From: Rhodococcus antarcticus
GTDB lineage: Bacteria > Actinomycetota > Actinomycetes > Mycobacteriales > Mycobacteriaceae
Length of the DNA: 64,000 nucleotides
NCBI RefSeq assembly: GCF_026153295.1
Contig: NZ_CP110615.1
Span: 620,001 to 684,000, forward strand
Direction of reading: 5' to 3'
The notes beneath the pieces were generated by a model. It was not told the origin of the DNA. It saw only the letters and a program-made list of their open reading frames with translations, and made no database searches. The translations under genes were made by a program, and so were the position numbers. Shown piece by piece: positions 7,645 to 15,028 of this stretch; within the stretch, counting starts at the first letter, position 1, and every line of letters begins with the position of its first letter.

Positions 7645-8815
7645 CTCCGACGGCGGCTGCGGTGAGGAGCAGGAGGCCGCCGAGGAGGTAGACGGCTCGG
7701 ATGCCGAGGGTGTCGGCGAGGAGTCCGCCGCCGAGGAGGCTGAGCAGGCGGCCGGTCTGCCAGAGCATGTCGAACCCGGCGAAGGCCCGGCCGCGGAGGT
7801 TCTCCGGGACGCGGGACTGGATGAGGCTGGCGAAGGTGACGGTGCCGGTGGAGGTGGACAGCCCGTACAACACCAGTGCCGTGGCGGCCAGGGGGAGGTT
7901 GGTGGCGACGGCCAGGATCAGGTCGACGGCTCCGCGGAGGGCGTAGGGCCCGAACACGAACAGGGGTCGGCGGGGGTTGGTGATGCGCCGCAGCAGCAGC
8001 AGGGGTCCGATGGCGGCGCCGACCCCGATCGCGGCGACGAGCACCCCGAAGCCGCTGGCACCGCCGAGGCGGTCCTGGGCGAGGACGACGAGCAGGGCGC
8101 TGGTGGCGCCGGCGGACAGCGCCGCGAGGAGCTGCCCGACCGCCAGTGCCTTCAGCAGCGGTAGCGCGGCCAGGGCGGCGAGGCCCTCGCGGGCGTGGGC
8201 GAAGGGGCTCACCACCTGCACCGGGGTGGTGCGTTCGGGTTCGTGCAGTCCCCGCAGGACCAGGGCGGAGACCGCGAAGCTGGCGGCGTTGAGGGCGAAG
8301 GCGATCCCGAACCCGACCTGGACGGCGAGCAGGGCCGCGACGGGGGCGACGAGGACCTGGGCGGTGACCGCGGCGGTCCAGATGCCGCTGTTGGCGACGA
8401 CGAGCTCACCGTCCTCGACGACCGAGGGCAGCAGGGACTGCGCGGCGGGGGAGAAGAACACCTGCCCGCACGACAGCCCGAACGCCACCGCGTAGGCGAC
8501 CGGGGCGCTGTCGTGCCACACCACCAGGACCCCGGCGAGCAGCACCCGGGCCAGGTCAGCACCGACCATGACCTGCACCCGGGGCAGGCGGTCGACCAGG
8601 CTGCCCGCCAGGGGTGCCAGCGCCAGCACCGGGACGATCTCGGCGAGCACCGCCCCCGACACACCCAGCCCCGAGCCGGTCACCGAGATCAGCAGCAACG
8701 CCAGGGTCGTGAACTGGGCGACGTCACCGACCTGCGACACCGTCCGGGCCACCCACAACCGCCGGTAGGCAGGACGCCGCAGCAACGTGCGCAGATCAAC
8801 CCGGGCCGTGGTCAT
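7604..8815 (-). CDS. MFS transporter
   Basis: A 403-residue major facilitator of the MFS_3/enterobactin-exporter-like type. It starts with the characteristic RLWVARTVSQVGDVAQFTTLALL first helix and has about 11-12 hydrophobic segments, an ALAPLAGSLVDRLPR loop 2-3 motif, and VPENLRGRAFAGFD after helix 10. Proteins of this group export drugs, siderophores or other small molecules; the substrate is not evident. Its ATG follows the stop codon of the FAD-reductase gene directly (CTGTAGATG), so the two are translationally coupled and form one transcript with the thioredoxin-like gene under the MerR-type promoter. The last residues are encoded inside the repeat element. Confidence 0.88.
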   Translation of the reverse strand: MTTARVDLRTLLRRPAYRRLWVARTVSQVGDVAQFTTLALLLISVTGSGLGVSGAVLAEIVPVLALAPLAGSLVDRLPRVQVMVGADLARVLLAGVLVVWHDSAPVAYAVAFGLSCGQVFFSPAAQSLLPSVVEDGELVVANSGIWTAAVTAQVLVAPVAALLAVQVGFGIAFALNAASFAVSALVLRGLHEPERTTPVQVVSPFAHAREGLAALAALPLLKALAVGQLLAALSAGATSALLVVLAQDRLGGASGFGVLVAAIGVGAAIGPLLLLRRITNPRRPLFVFGPYALRGAVDLILAVATNLPLAATALVLYGLSTSTGTVTFASLIQSRVPENLRGRAFAGFDMLWQTGRLLSLLGGGLLADTLGIRAVYLLGGLLLLTAAAVGATGARPASPSGTR

Positions 8816-10171
8816 CTACAGCATCGCGCCGAGGTCGGATCCGTGGGTGGGGTAGGCAGCGGTGGCGGACTTGAGCTGGCGGGTGGTGATCCCGACCTTG
8901 ATGGCCAGGCCGAGGGTGTTGACGAGCTCGCCGGACCCGGGTCCGAGCAGGTGGGCGCCGACGACGAGGTCGGTGGTGCGGTCGATGAGGATCTTCGCCG
9001 CCGAGGTGGTCTCGCCGATCCGGTAGCTGGAGTACCAGGTGCTGGTGTCGGAACAGCGCACGACCAGGTCGATGGCCGCGTCGGCGGTGGCCTCGGCCTC
9101 GGACATGCCGACGCGGACGAGCTCGGGGATGGTGAACACCGCGGTGGGGATCCCGGTGTAGTCGGGGGTGGTGGTGGTTGCCTTGAGCATGTTGGAGGCG
9201 GCGACCTTCGCCTCGGACACCGCGACCGGGGTCAGGGGCATCCCGGCGGTGTCCGCGGAGTCGCCGGCAGCCCACACCCCTGGGTTGGTGGTGGCCTGCA
9301 GGTGCCCGCTGACGCGCACCCCCCGCTCACCCCACTCGACGCCCGCGGCGTCCAGGCGCAGGTCGTCGAGGGCGGCGACCCGGCCCGCGCCGTGGACGAC
9401 GAGGTCGGTCTCGACCGTCTCGGACTGCCCGTCACGCTCGAGGGTCACCCGGTAGCCCCGGTCCACGGGCTCTACCGCGGTGATGGTGGTGCTGCGTCGC
9501 ACGTCGACCCCGACCTGGCGGCCCCGGTCGACCAGGAGCTCGACGAGGTCGGGGTCGAAGCTGGTCAGGGGGCGTGGCCCGCGGTCGACGATGACGGTGG
9601 TGGTGCCGGTGCGGGCGGCGAGGTGGGCGAGCTCGAAGGACACGAAGCCACCTCCGACGAACAGGATCCGCGCCGGCACCGTGTCCAGGTCGAGGAAGTC
9701 GGTGCTGTCGATGACGTGCTCGTGGCCGGGGAACCCCAGGGGGCGTGGTCGTGCCCCTGTCGCGACGAGGACCCGCGCCGCGCCGTAGCCGGTGCCGTCG
9801 ACCTCGAGGCTTGTGGGGCCGGCGAACTGGGCGTGCCCGTGCAGGGTGTCCACCCCGACGGCGGTGAGGGTGTCCTCCATGGATCGGGGGACGGGATCGG
9901 TGAAGCCGTGCTTGTGGGCCATCAGCTCGCCCCAGCTGATCCTCAGCCCGCCCTCGTCGATGCCCTTGCCGCGCATCAGGCGGGCACCGTCGATGATCTC
10001 CGCCCCGCGTCGCAGGATCTTCTTCGGGTCACACCCCCGCAACGCGCACGTGCCGCCGTAGGGCAGGGCGTCGACGATGGCGACCCGCCACCCCGCGGTG
10101 GCGCACTTGGTGGCAGCAGCGACACCGGCCATCCCCGCGCCGATGACCATGAGGTCGTAGGACTCGCTCAC
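8816..10171 (-). CDS. FAD-dependent pyridine nucleotide-disulfide oxidoreductase (mercuric reductase/Lpd-like)
   Basis: A 451-residue class I flavoprotein disulfide reductase: an N-terminal FAD motif (VIGAGMAGVAAA), the redox-active pair in GGTCALRGCDPKK (about residues 41 and 46), a second NAD(P)H Rossmann motif (LFVGGGFVSFELA), the second FAD motif (GVWAAGDSA) and a dimerisation domain. The C-terminus reads YPTHGSDLGAML and lacks both the His-Glu dyad of glutathione/lipoamide reductases and the C-terminal cysteine pair of mercuric reductase. It therefore probably reduces a thiol partner other than lipoamide, or a metal ion in an atypical way. Its operon, with a CPHW thioredoxin-like protein and a MerR regulator, supports a metal or thiol-stress role. 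GTG 10171 is the start, behind GGGAG. Confidence 0.85.
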   Translation of the reverse strand: MSESYDLMVIGAGMAGVAAATKCATAGWRVAIVDALPYGGTCALRGCDPKKILRRGAEIIDGARLMRGKGIDEGGLRISWGELMAHKHGFTDPVPRSMEDTLTAVGVDTLHGHAQFAGPTSLEVDGTGYGAARVLVATGARPRPLGFPGHEHVIDSTDFLDLDTVPARILFVGGGFVSFELAHLAARTGTTTVIVDRGPRPLTSFDPDLVELLVDRGRQVGVDVRRSTTITAVEPVDRGYRVTLERDGQSETVETDLVVHGAGRVAALDDLRLDAAGVEWGERGVRVSGHLQATTNPGVWAAGDSADTAGMPLTPVAVSEAKVAASNMLKATTTTPDYTGIPTAVFTIPELVRVGMSEAEATADAAIDLVVRCSDTSTWYSSYRIGETTSAAKILIDRTTDLVVGAHLLGPGSGELVNTLGLAIKVGITTRQLKSATAAYPTHGSDLGAML

Positions 10172-10249
10172 CGGTGGTCTCCCGTCGTGGTGGCCGAGCT
10201 CGCATCGGGTGTCAGGCCCGGAGCTCCGGGGGTGACGACCGCGCCCCGC

Positions 10250-10549
10250 TCACGCACCGGTCAACACCGACCGCAGCTGGTCCAGGGTCGGCGCACCCGC
10301 CACCCCGTCCGGGGTCACGTACCGGCGACACGTCAGACCTACCAGGGAGCCCGGCCCAGCGAACACGTCGACACCGTCGACCTGGATGCTGGGTGAACCG
10401 AGGAACCCGACCCGCTCGGCCTCCTCCGCCGTCTCCACCAGGCGGCGGGTGACCGTGAGGTCTCCTCGCTCAGCGGCGAGAGCAGCCAGGTGTGAGTCGG
10501 CGAGCTCCCAGTGCGGGCAGCCCTCGAAGTACAACAAGGTGACGTCCAT
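10250..10549 (-). CDS. Thioredoxin-fold protein with CPHW motif
   Basis: A 99-residue protein that starts MDVTLLYFEGCPHWELA: a first beta strand leading directly into a CxxW motif at residues 11-14, typical of the small thioredoxin-fold family that accompanies mercury/arsenic-type resistance genes (some relatives have selenocysteine at the cysteine). A cis-proline-like turn is present (GSPSIQVDG). The second motif position is tryptophan, so this is a one-cysteine active site; another cysteine occurs in GLTCRRY. The start at ATG 10549 fits a leaderless transcript from the divergent MerR-type promoter. The role is probably to carry or reduce a thiol or metal adduct for the reductase encoded next. 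Confidence 0.8.
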   Translation of the reverse strand: MDVTLLYFEGCPHWELADSHLAALAAERGDLTVTRRLVETAEEAERVGFLGSPSIQVDGVDVFAGPGSLVGLTCRRYVTPDGVAGAPTLDQLRSVLTGA

Positions 10550-10556
10550 GCACCCG

Positions 10557-10598
10557 ACGGTAAACCTTGCACCGTAGTACAAGGTCAAGTCGTAGGGT
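10557..10598. promoter_or_regulatory. Divergent MerR-type promoter and operator
   Basis: The dyad ACCTTG-N10-CAAGGT (10564-10585) sits between mirrored promoters. For merR (plus) a -35 TTGCAC (10567-10572) and a -10 TAGGGT (10593-10598) are 20 bases apart, with the ATG six bases after the -10. For the thioredoxin-like gene (minus) TTGACC (10588-10583) and TACCGT (10562-10557) are also 20 bases apart. Over-long spacers with a central dyad are the hallmark of MerR-regulated promoters. Confidence 0.8.
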
Positions 10599-10604
10599 TC
10601 GGGC

Positions 10605-11021
10605 ATGCGCATCGGGGACGTCGCCACCGCCACCTGTCTGGAGACCCAGGCCATCCGCTTCTACGAGCGCAAGGGGCTGCTACCCCCTCCGGGACGCAGC
10701 CCCAACGGCTACCGGGTCTACGACGCCGCGACGATCACCCGGCTGGAGTTCATCCGCAGCGGCCAAGGGGCCGGACTGACCCTCGCCGAGATCGCCACCG
10801 TCCTCGCCGTCCGTGACGAGGGTGACACCCCCTGCGCCCACGTCCGGGCCCTGCTCACCGCGAAGCTGGCCGACGTCCACACCCGGCAACGCCAGCTCCG
10901 CGCCCTCGAGACCGAGCTAGACACCCTGATCCGCCGGAGCGACACCCTAGACCCGGCCGACTGCACCGACGCCCAGATCTGTCACATCATCACCCCCGAG
11001 CAGGACGCGAAGATCCCCTGA
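10605..11021 (+). CDS. MerR-family heavy-metal-responsive regulator
   Basis: A 138-residue regulator. The N-terminal winged helix-turn-helix begins MRIGDVATATCLETQAIRFYE, with the family's RFYERKGLLPPPGR and NGYRVYD segments, followed by a long dimerisation helix. Cys77 (GDTPCAHV), Cys120 and Cys126 (ADCTDAQICHI) match the layout of the three metal-binding cysteines of MerR (Cys82, 117, 126) and related PbrR/ZntR proteins, so the ligand should be a soft metal such as Hg, Pb, Cd or Zn. It would untwist the long-spacer promoter in front of it to activate the divergent operon and itself. The mRNA is probably leaderless. Confidence 0.9.
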   Translation: MRIGDVATATCLETQAIRFYERKGLLPPPGRSPNGYRVYDAATITRLEFIRSGQGAGLTLAEIATVLAVRDEGDTPCAHVRALLTAKLADVHTRQRQLRALETELDTLIRRSDTLDPADCTDAQICHIITPEQDAKIP

Positions 11022-11067
11022 CTCGCTTCTCACGACGCACCCCTGGTCCCAGCGTCACGGACGCGCC

Positions 11068-11093
11068 CGGCAGCTCGCGGCAGCTCGCGGCAG
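11068..11093 (+). repeat. Tandem 10-nt repeat
   Basis: CGGCAGCTCG occurs twice and partly a third time. It lies in the 220-base gap between merR and the arsR-type gene, where I see no gene and no clear terminator. Confidence 0.6.
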
Positions 11094-11241
11094 GATCGGG
11101 TCGAGCGTGGTCGTCCGTCGCAGGGGGATCGGTGTCCGGCCGGGACTGAGCCGCCGCCGCAGCCGAGCAGGGGACGTCGCACCGGGGATCGGGTGCTGGT
11201 GACCGACAGCGCGTCTACTCCGGGGAACAGGCCGGTGCCAC

Positions 11242-11574
11242 TCAGGGAGCGGCCACCGCGTCCGGGGTCCGAGCGTGGAACAGGGCCTCGCTGAGCAGCC
11301 GTTGCACGTGGTCGTCAGTTGCGGAGTAGTGCACGTAGGTGCCTTCGCGGCGGCCGGTGACCAGCCCGGCGAGGCGCAGCTTGGCCAGGTGCTGGCTCAC
11401 CGCCGTCGGCGACGTCCCGGCCAGCTCGGCCAGGCACGCCACGGTCGACTCGCCCTGCAGCAGCGCCCAGAGGATCTTGATGCGGGTGGGGTCGGCGAGC
11501 ATGCGCAGCGACTCCGCAGCGAGGTGGACCTGCTCCTCGTGCGGCATCGCGAAGTCGTCCCGGTCGGAGTGCAC
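11242..11574 (-). CDS. ArsR/SmtB-family metal-sensing repressor
   Basis: A 110-residue winged-helix repressor with the usual LRMLADPTRIKILWALL, the recognition helix SPTAVSQHLAKLRLAGLV, and the beta-wing REGTYVHYS. The C-terminal helix contains DDHVQRLLSEALFHAR, an Asp-x-His followed eleven residues later by His. That matches three of the four alpha-5 ligands of SmtB/CzrA/NmtR-type sensors; the fourth position is a threonine. No alpha-3 CxC motif is present, so a Zn, Co or Ni sensor is likelier than an As or Cd sensor. GTG 11574 follows a TAGGCT -10 by six bases (leaderless). It is divergent from the P1B ATPase gene and should repress both through the palindrome between them. Confidence 0.88.
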   Translation of the reverse strand: MHSDRDDFAMPHEEQVHLAAESLRMLADPTRIKILWALLQGESTVACLAELAGTSPTAVSQHLAKLRLAGLVTGRREGTYVHYSATDDHVQRLLSEALFHARTPDAVAAP

Positions 11575-11589
11575 CGTGCCAGCCTAGAG

Positions 11590-11623
11590 CCTGCGCACGT
11601 GCGTACCTACGCGCGTGCGCAGG
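11590..11623. promoter_or_regulatory. 34-bp palindromic operator between arsR-type and P1B-ATPase genes
   Basis: Nearly perfect dyad: CCTGCGCACG at one end and CGTGCGCAGG at the other, with one mismatch pair and a CC/GG centre. TAnnnT-type -10 elements lie just outside it on both sides: TAGGCT (11586-11581, minus) for the repressor gene and TACGCT (11624-11629, plus) for the ATPase, each six to seven bases before a start codon. Confidence 0.75.
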
Positions 11624-11636
11624 TACGCTTCTAGCC

Positions 11637-13589
11637 ATGCTTCCTCCCTCCGGGTCGGCCGGAATGGTGCTCGTGTCCGAGGTCCGCTGGGCCGCCACCT
11701 CGTTGATCGCCTTCCTGTTGGCCGGGGCCACCCTGCTGAGGGACGGCCCGGGCTGGCTCTCCGGTGTCCTGTTCGCCCTGTGCTACCTCGCCGGCGGGTG
11801 GGAGCCCACGCTGGAGGGACTGCGGGCGCTGCGCGAGCGGCGCCTGGATGTCGACCTGCTGATGACCGTGGCCGCTCTCGGGGCGGCGGCCATCGGGCAG
11901 GTCCTCGACGGCGGGCTGCTCATCGTCATCTTCGCCACCTCCGGTGCGCTGGAGGCGGTGCTCACCGCGCGCACCGAGGCCAGCGTCCGGCGCCTGCTCG
12001 ACATCACCCCCGCGCGGGCCCGCCGGGTGCTCCCCACCGGGGACACCATGGACGTGCCGGCCGCCGAGATCACCGCCGAGGACACGGTGCTGGTGCTGCC
12101 CGGCGAGCGGATTCCCGCCGACGGGACGATCGACGAGGGGGAGAGCGAGGTCGACGAGTCCAGCCTCACCGGCGAGCCGCTGCCCCGGCGCCGCACCGTC
12201 GACGACCGGGTGCTCGCCGGCACCCTCAACGGCACCGGGGCACTGCGGGTGCGGGTGGCCACGGCCGCTGCGGAGTCGGTGCTGGCCCGGGTCTCGGACC
12301 AGGTGGAGGAGGCGGTGCAGACCAAGGCCCACCGGCAGCTGCGGATCGAGACCGTGGAGCAGCGCTACTCCACCAGCGTGGTCGTGGCCACCCTCGCCCT
12401 GATCGGGCTGCCCCTGGCCCTGGGTGCGGGGATCGAGCCCACCCTGCTGCGGGCCATGACGTTCATGATCGTGGCCTCGCCCTGCGCGATCGTGCTGGCC
12501 ACCATGCCGCCGCTGCTGGCGGCGGTGGCCACCGCCGGACGCCACGGGGTGCTGGTCAAGGACGCCCGCGTCGTCGAAGCCCTCGCCGGGGTGGACACCG
12601 TGGTCACCGACAAGACCGGCACCCTCACCGAGGGCTCCCCACGGGTGGAGCAGGTCGTGGCGCTGGGCCTCAGCACCGGCAAGGAGGTGCTGGCGCTGGC
12701 CGCGGCGGTCGAGCTCGGCAGCGAGCACCCCCTGGCCGAGGCCATCACCACCACCGCGCGAGGCCAGGGCCTGCGGGTGCGGGCGGCCACCGCCGTGCGC
12801 GCGCTGCCGGGTCGTGGAGTCACTGGCACCGTGGACGGCACGACGGTCGCCGTGCTCGACCCGGCAACCCTGGACGCCGAGCCCGACGAGGTCGCCCCCC
12901 AACGCGCGCAGGGACGCACCGCGGTGGTGGTCACGGTGGACGACGAGGCCGTGGGCGTGCTGGGGATCTCCGACGCCGTCCGAGTCGACGCGGCCACCGC
13001 GGTCCACCGCCTCGCTGCGCTCACCGGCCGCACGCCGGTGCTGCTGACCGGGGACAGCGCCGCCGCGGCCGCCCCGGTAGCCGCCGCCGTGGGCATCACC
13101 GACGTCCGCGCCGGGCTGCTGCCACAGGACAAGACGGCGGCGGTGGCGGCGCTGCAGGCGGGCGGACGCCGGGTGCTGGCCCTGGGCGACGGGGTCAACG
13201 ACGCCCCCGCCCTGGCCACCGCCGAGGTGGGCGTGGCCATGGGCGCCCGCGGCAGCGCACTCAGCATCGCCGCAGCCGACGTGGTGGTGCTGCGCCCGGA
13301 GCTGGGCGGGGTGCCGGCCGTCGTCGAGCTCGCCCGACGGGCACAGGCGGTGGTCACCCAGAACCTCGTGCTCGCCGGAACCGTGATCGTCGCCCTGGTG
13401 ACCTGGGACCTGCTCGGCACCCTGCCCCTGCCGCTCGGCGTCGCGGGGCACGAGGCCTCGACGGTCGTGGTGTGCCTGAACGGGCTGCGACTGCTGCGCC
13501 GGGGCGCGTGGCCCACCACGGCGAGGTCCCCCGGGGGTGACGACCGCCAGCACACCACGGCGGCGAGGCCCACGGTGCAGCGGCGCTGA
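11637..13589 (+). CDS. P1B-4-type metal-transporting ATPase
   Basis: A 650-residue heavy-metal ATPase with six to eight transmembrane helices. Landmarks in order: actuator motif SLTGEP (about residue 180), transmembrane SPCAIV (about 280) in place of CPC, phosphorylation motif DKTGTLTE (about 325), the nucleotide-binding HP dipeptide in SEHPLAE, hinge GDGVNDAPAL (about 517), and HEASTVVVCLN in the last helix. SPC plus HExxT marks subgroup P1B-4, whose members export Co, Fe(II), Zn or similar ions (CtpD/CoaT/PfeT). There is no N-terminal metal-binding domain, as usual for this group. The ATG is probably leaderless, and repression by the divergent ArsR-type protein is likely. Confidence 0.92.
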   Translation: MLPPSGSAGMVLVSEVRWAATSLIAFLLAGATLLRDGPGWLSGVLFALCYLAGGWEPTLEGLRALRERRLDVDLLMTVAALGAAAIGQVLDGGLLIVIFATSGALEAVLTARTEASVRRLLDITPARARRVLPTGDTMDVPAAEITAEDTVLVLPGERIPADGTIDEGESEVDESSLTGEPLPRRRTVDDRVLAGTLNGTGALRVRVATAAAESVLARVSDQVEEAVQTKAHRQLRIETVEQRYSTSVVVATLALIGLPLALGAGIEPTLLRAMTFMIVASPCAIVLATMPPLLAAVATAGRHGVLVKDARVVEALAGVDTVVTDKTGTLTEGSPRVEQVVALGLSTGKEVLALAAAVELGSEHPLAEAITTTARGQGLRVRAATAVRALPGRGVTGTVDGTTVAVLDPATLDAEPDEVAPQRAQGRTAVVVTVDDEAVGVLGISDAVRVDAATAVHRLAALTGRTPVLLTGDSAAAAAPVAAAVGITDVRAGLLPQDKTAAVAALQAGGRRVLALGDGVNDAPALATAEVGVAMGARGSALSIAAADVVVLRPELGGVPAVVELARRAQAVVTQNLVLAGTVIVALVTWDLLGTLPLPLGVAGHEASTVVVCLNGLRLLRRGAWPTTARSPGGDDRQHTTAARPTVQRR

Positions 13590-13651
13590 CGCACCCGGCA
13601 GCAGGCGCACGCACGTGCACCGTGCGGTGGTGATAGTCGAGACGCCTGCCG

Positions 13652-14296
13652 TCACCAGCGGTCGAGGTGCAGCACCTCCGAGACCGGCTGGCGCGCAGCA
13701 GGCGAGAAGGTCTCGCCGGTGAAGTACGCCGTCGGCAGCAGGGCCCCCTGGTGCACGCCCTCGGGCAGCCCCAGGATCTCGGCGACCTCGGCCTCCCGCA
13801 TCAGGTGCACCGTCGTCCACGCCGTCCCCAGCCCACGGTCGCGCGCGGCCAGCGCGTAGCTCCACGCCGCCGGCAGCAGCGATCCCCACAGCCCGGCCTG
13901 GTTGCCCTCCGGGAGCGGACGCCCGGTCTGCAGGCAGGGGATCACGAGCACCGGCGCCTCGCCCATGTGCTGGCCCAGCCACGAGGCGCTCGTGCCCACC
14001 TTCTGCTGCGTCGCGGCCCGCGCGGGGTCGTCGGCGTGCAGGTTGCCGGCGAAGCCCTTCGACGCCTCGTACCGCGCGAAGCACTCCCGGTAGATGTCGC
14101 CGATCGCCTCGCGCTGGGCGGCGTCGGTGACCACGAGCCAGTGCCAGCCCTGGGCGTTGCCGCCGCTCGGGGCCTGCAGCGCGATCTCGATGCACCTGCT
14201 CACGAGCTCCAGCGGGACCGCCCGCTCGAGGTCCAGCCTCTTGCGCACGGTGCGGGTGGTGGTGAGCAGCTCGTCGGTCGTCAGGGTCGGCGTCAT
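13652..14296 (-). CDS. Nitroreductase-family flavoprotein
   Basis: A 214-residue nitroreductase. It has the FMN-binding start TTRTVRKRLD (the RRSxR-like segment), the APSGGNAQGWHW motif for cofactor binding, a central loop and the C-terminal GLGTAWTTVHL segment with GLPEGVHQGALLPTAYF. These homodimeric FMN enzymes reduce nitro compounds, quinones or enones with NAD(P)H; the physiological substrate is unknown. The start at ATG 14296 agrees with the family N-terminus. The long upstream in-frame extension reads into the antisense of the enoyl-CoA hydratase gene and is not used. It is divergent from that gene, with 39 bases between them. Confidence 0.88.
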   Translation of the reverse strand: MTPTLTTDELLTTTRTVRKRLDLERAVPLELVSRCIEIALQAPSGGNAQGWHWLVVTDAAQREAIGDIYRECFARYEASKGFAGNLHADDPARAATQQKVGTSASWLGQHMGEAPVLVIPCLQTGRPLPEGNQAGLWGSLLPAAWSYALAARDRGLGTAWTTVHLMREAEVAEILGLPEGVHQGALLPTAYFTGETFSPAARQPVSEVLHLDRW

Positions 14297-14335
14297 AGAG
14301 TCAGGCTCCCAGACCCGTGAAGGAGTGCCACCCCC

Positions 14336-15028
14336 ATGCCGCAGCTGCAGCGAGATGGTGACGTGTTCGTGCTCGACCTCAACGTCGGCGGCGCCCGCGA
14401 CACCGAGAACCGCTTCTCCCCGGAGTGGCTCGCCGAGGTCGACCAGCTGCTCGAGGAGGTGCTGGCCTCCACCGGGGACGCCGCCCTGGTCACCACGGGA
14501 ACCGGCAAGTTCTACTCCAACGGCCTCGACCTCGACTGGCTCTCCGGCCACCTGGACCAGACCGCGACGTACGTGGCCACCATCCAGTCGCTGCTCGCCA
14601 CGGTGCTCACCTTCCCGATGGTGACCGTGGCCGCGATGAACGGGCACACCTTCGCCGGGGGCGGGATGCTCGCCCTCGCCCACGACACCCGGGTCATGCG
14701 CGTGGACCGTGGCTTCTTCTGCCTGCCCGAGGTGGACATCCACATCCCGTTCACCCCCGGCATGGCCGCCCTGATCCAGGCCCGGCTCAGCAAGACCACC
14801 GCGCACGAGGCGATGACCACGGCCCGGCGCTACGGCGGGGCCGACGCGCTGGCGGCAGGGATCGTCGACGAGACCGCGGACGAGGCCGACGTGCTCGGGC
14901 GCGCCGTGGCCCGGGCGGGCGCGCTGACCGGCAAGCGCGGGGACACCCTCGCGGCCATCAAGACCACGATGTACGGCCCGGCCGTCCAGGCGCTGCGCGA
15001 GAGCGCCGGGATCAGCCTCGGTGGCTGA
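14336..15028 (+). CDS. Enoyl-CoA hydratase/isomerase-family protein
   Basis: At 230 residues this belongs to the short crotonase group related to delta3,delta2-enoyl-CoA isomerases. Evidence: the substrate-loop segment GTGKFYSNGLDLDWL (the oxyanion-forming YSNG), the second oxyanion element NGHTFAGGGMLALAHD, and the LPEVDIHIPFTPGM region where isomerases keep a catalytic acid. It should act on an acyl-CoA ester in beta-oxidation of unsaturated acids. The ATG at 14336 follows GAAGGAGTG. Its last eight bases overlap the GTG start of the M20 amidohydrolase gene, so the three genes 14336-17425 look like one operon. Confidence 0.88.
   Translation: MPQLQRDGDVFVLDLNVGGARDTENRFSPEWLAEVDQLLEEVLASTGDAALVTTGTGKFYSNGLDLDWLSGHLDQTATYVATIQSLLATVLTFPMVTVAAMNGHTFAGGGMLALAHDTRVMRVDRGFFCLPEVDIHIPFTPGMAALIQARLSKTTAHEAMTTARRYGGADALAAGIVDETADEADVLGRAVARAGALTGKRGDTLAAIKTTMYGPAVQALRESAGISLGG

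Noticed and set aside
8816..10171. Naming the reductase merA
   Set aside because: The C-terminal cysteine pair and N-terminal metal-binding domain of mercuric reductase are absent, and no MerT/MerP or MerB gene is nearby.
11631..14195. An 854-codon minus-strand frame over the P1B ATPase
   Set aside because: No recognisable domain except where it overlaps shadows of the nitroreductase; the plus-strand ATPase has all family motifs.
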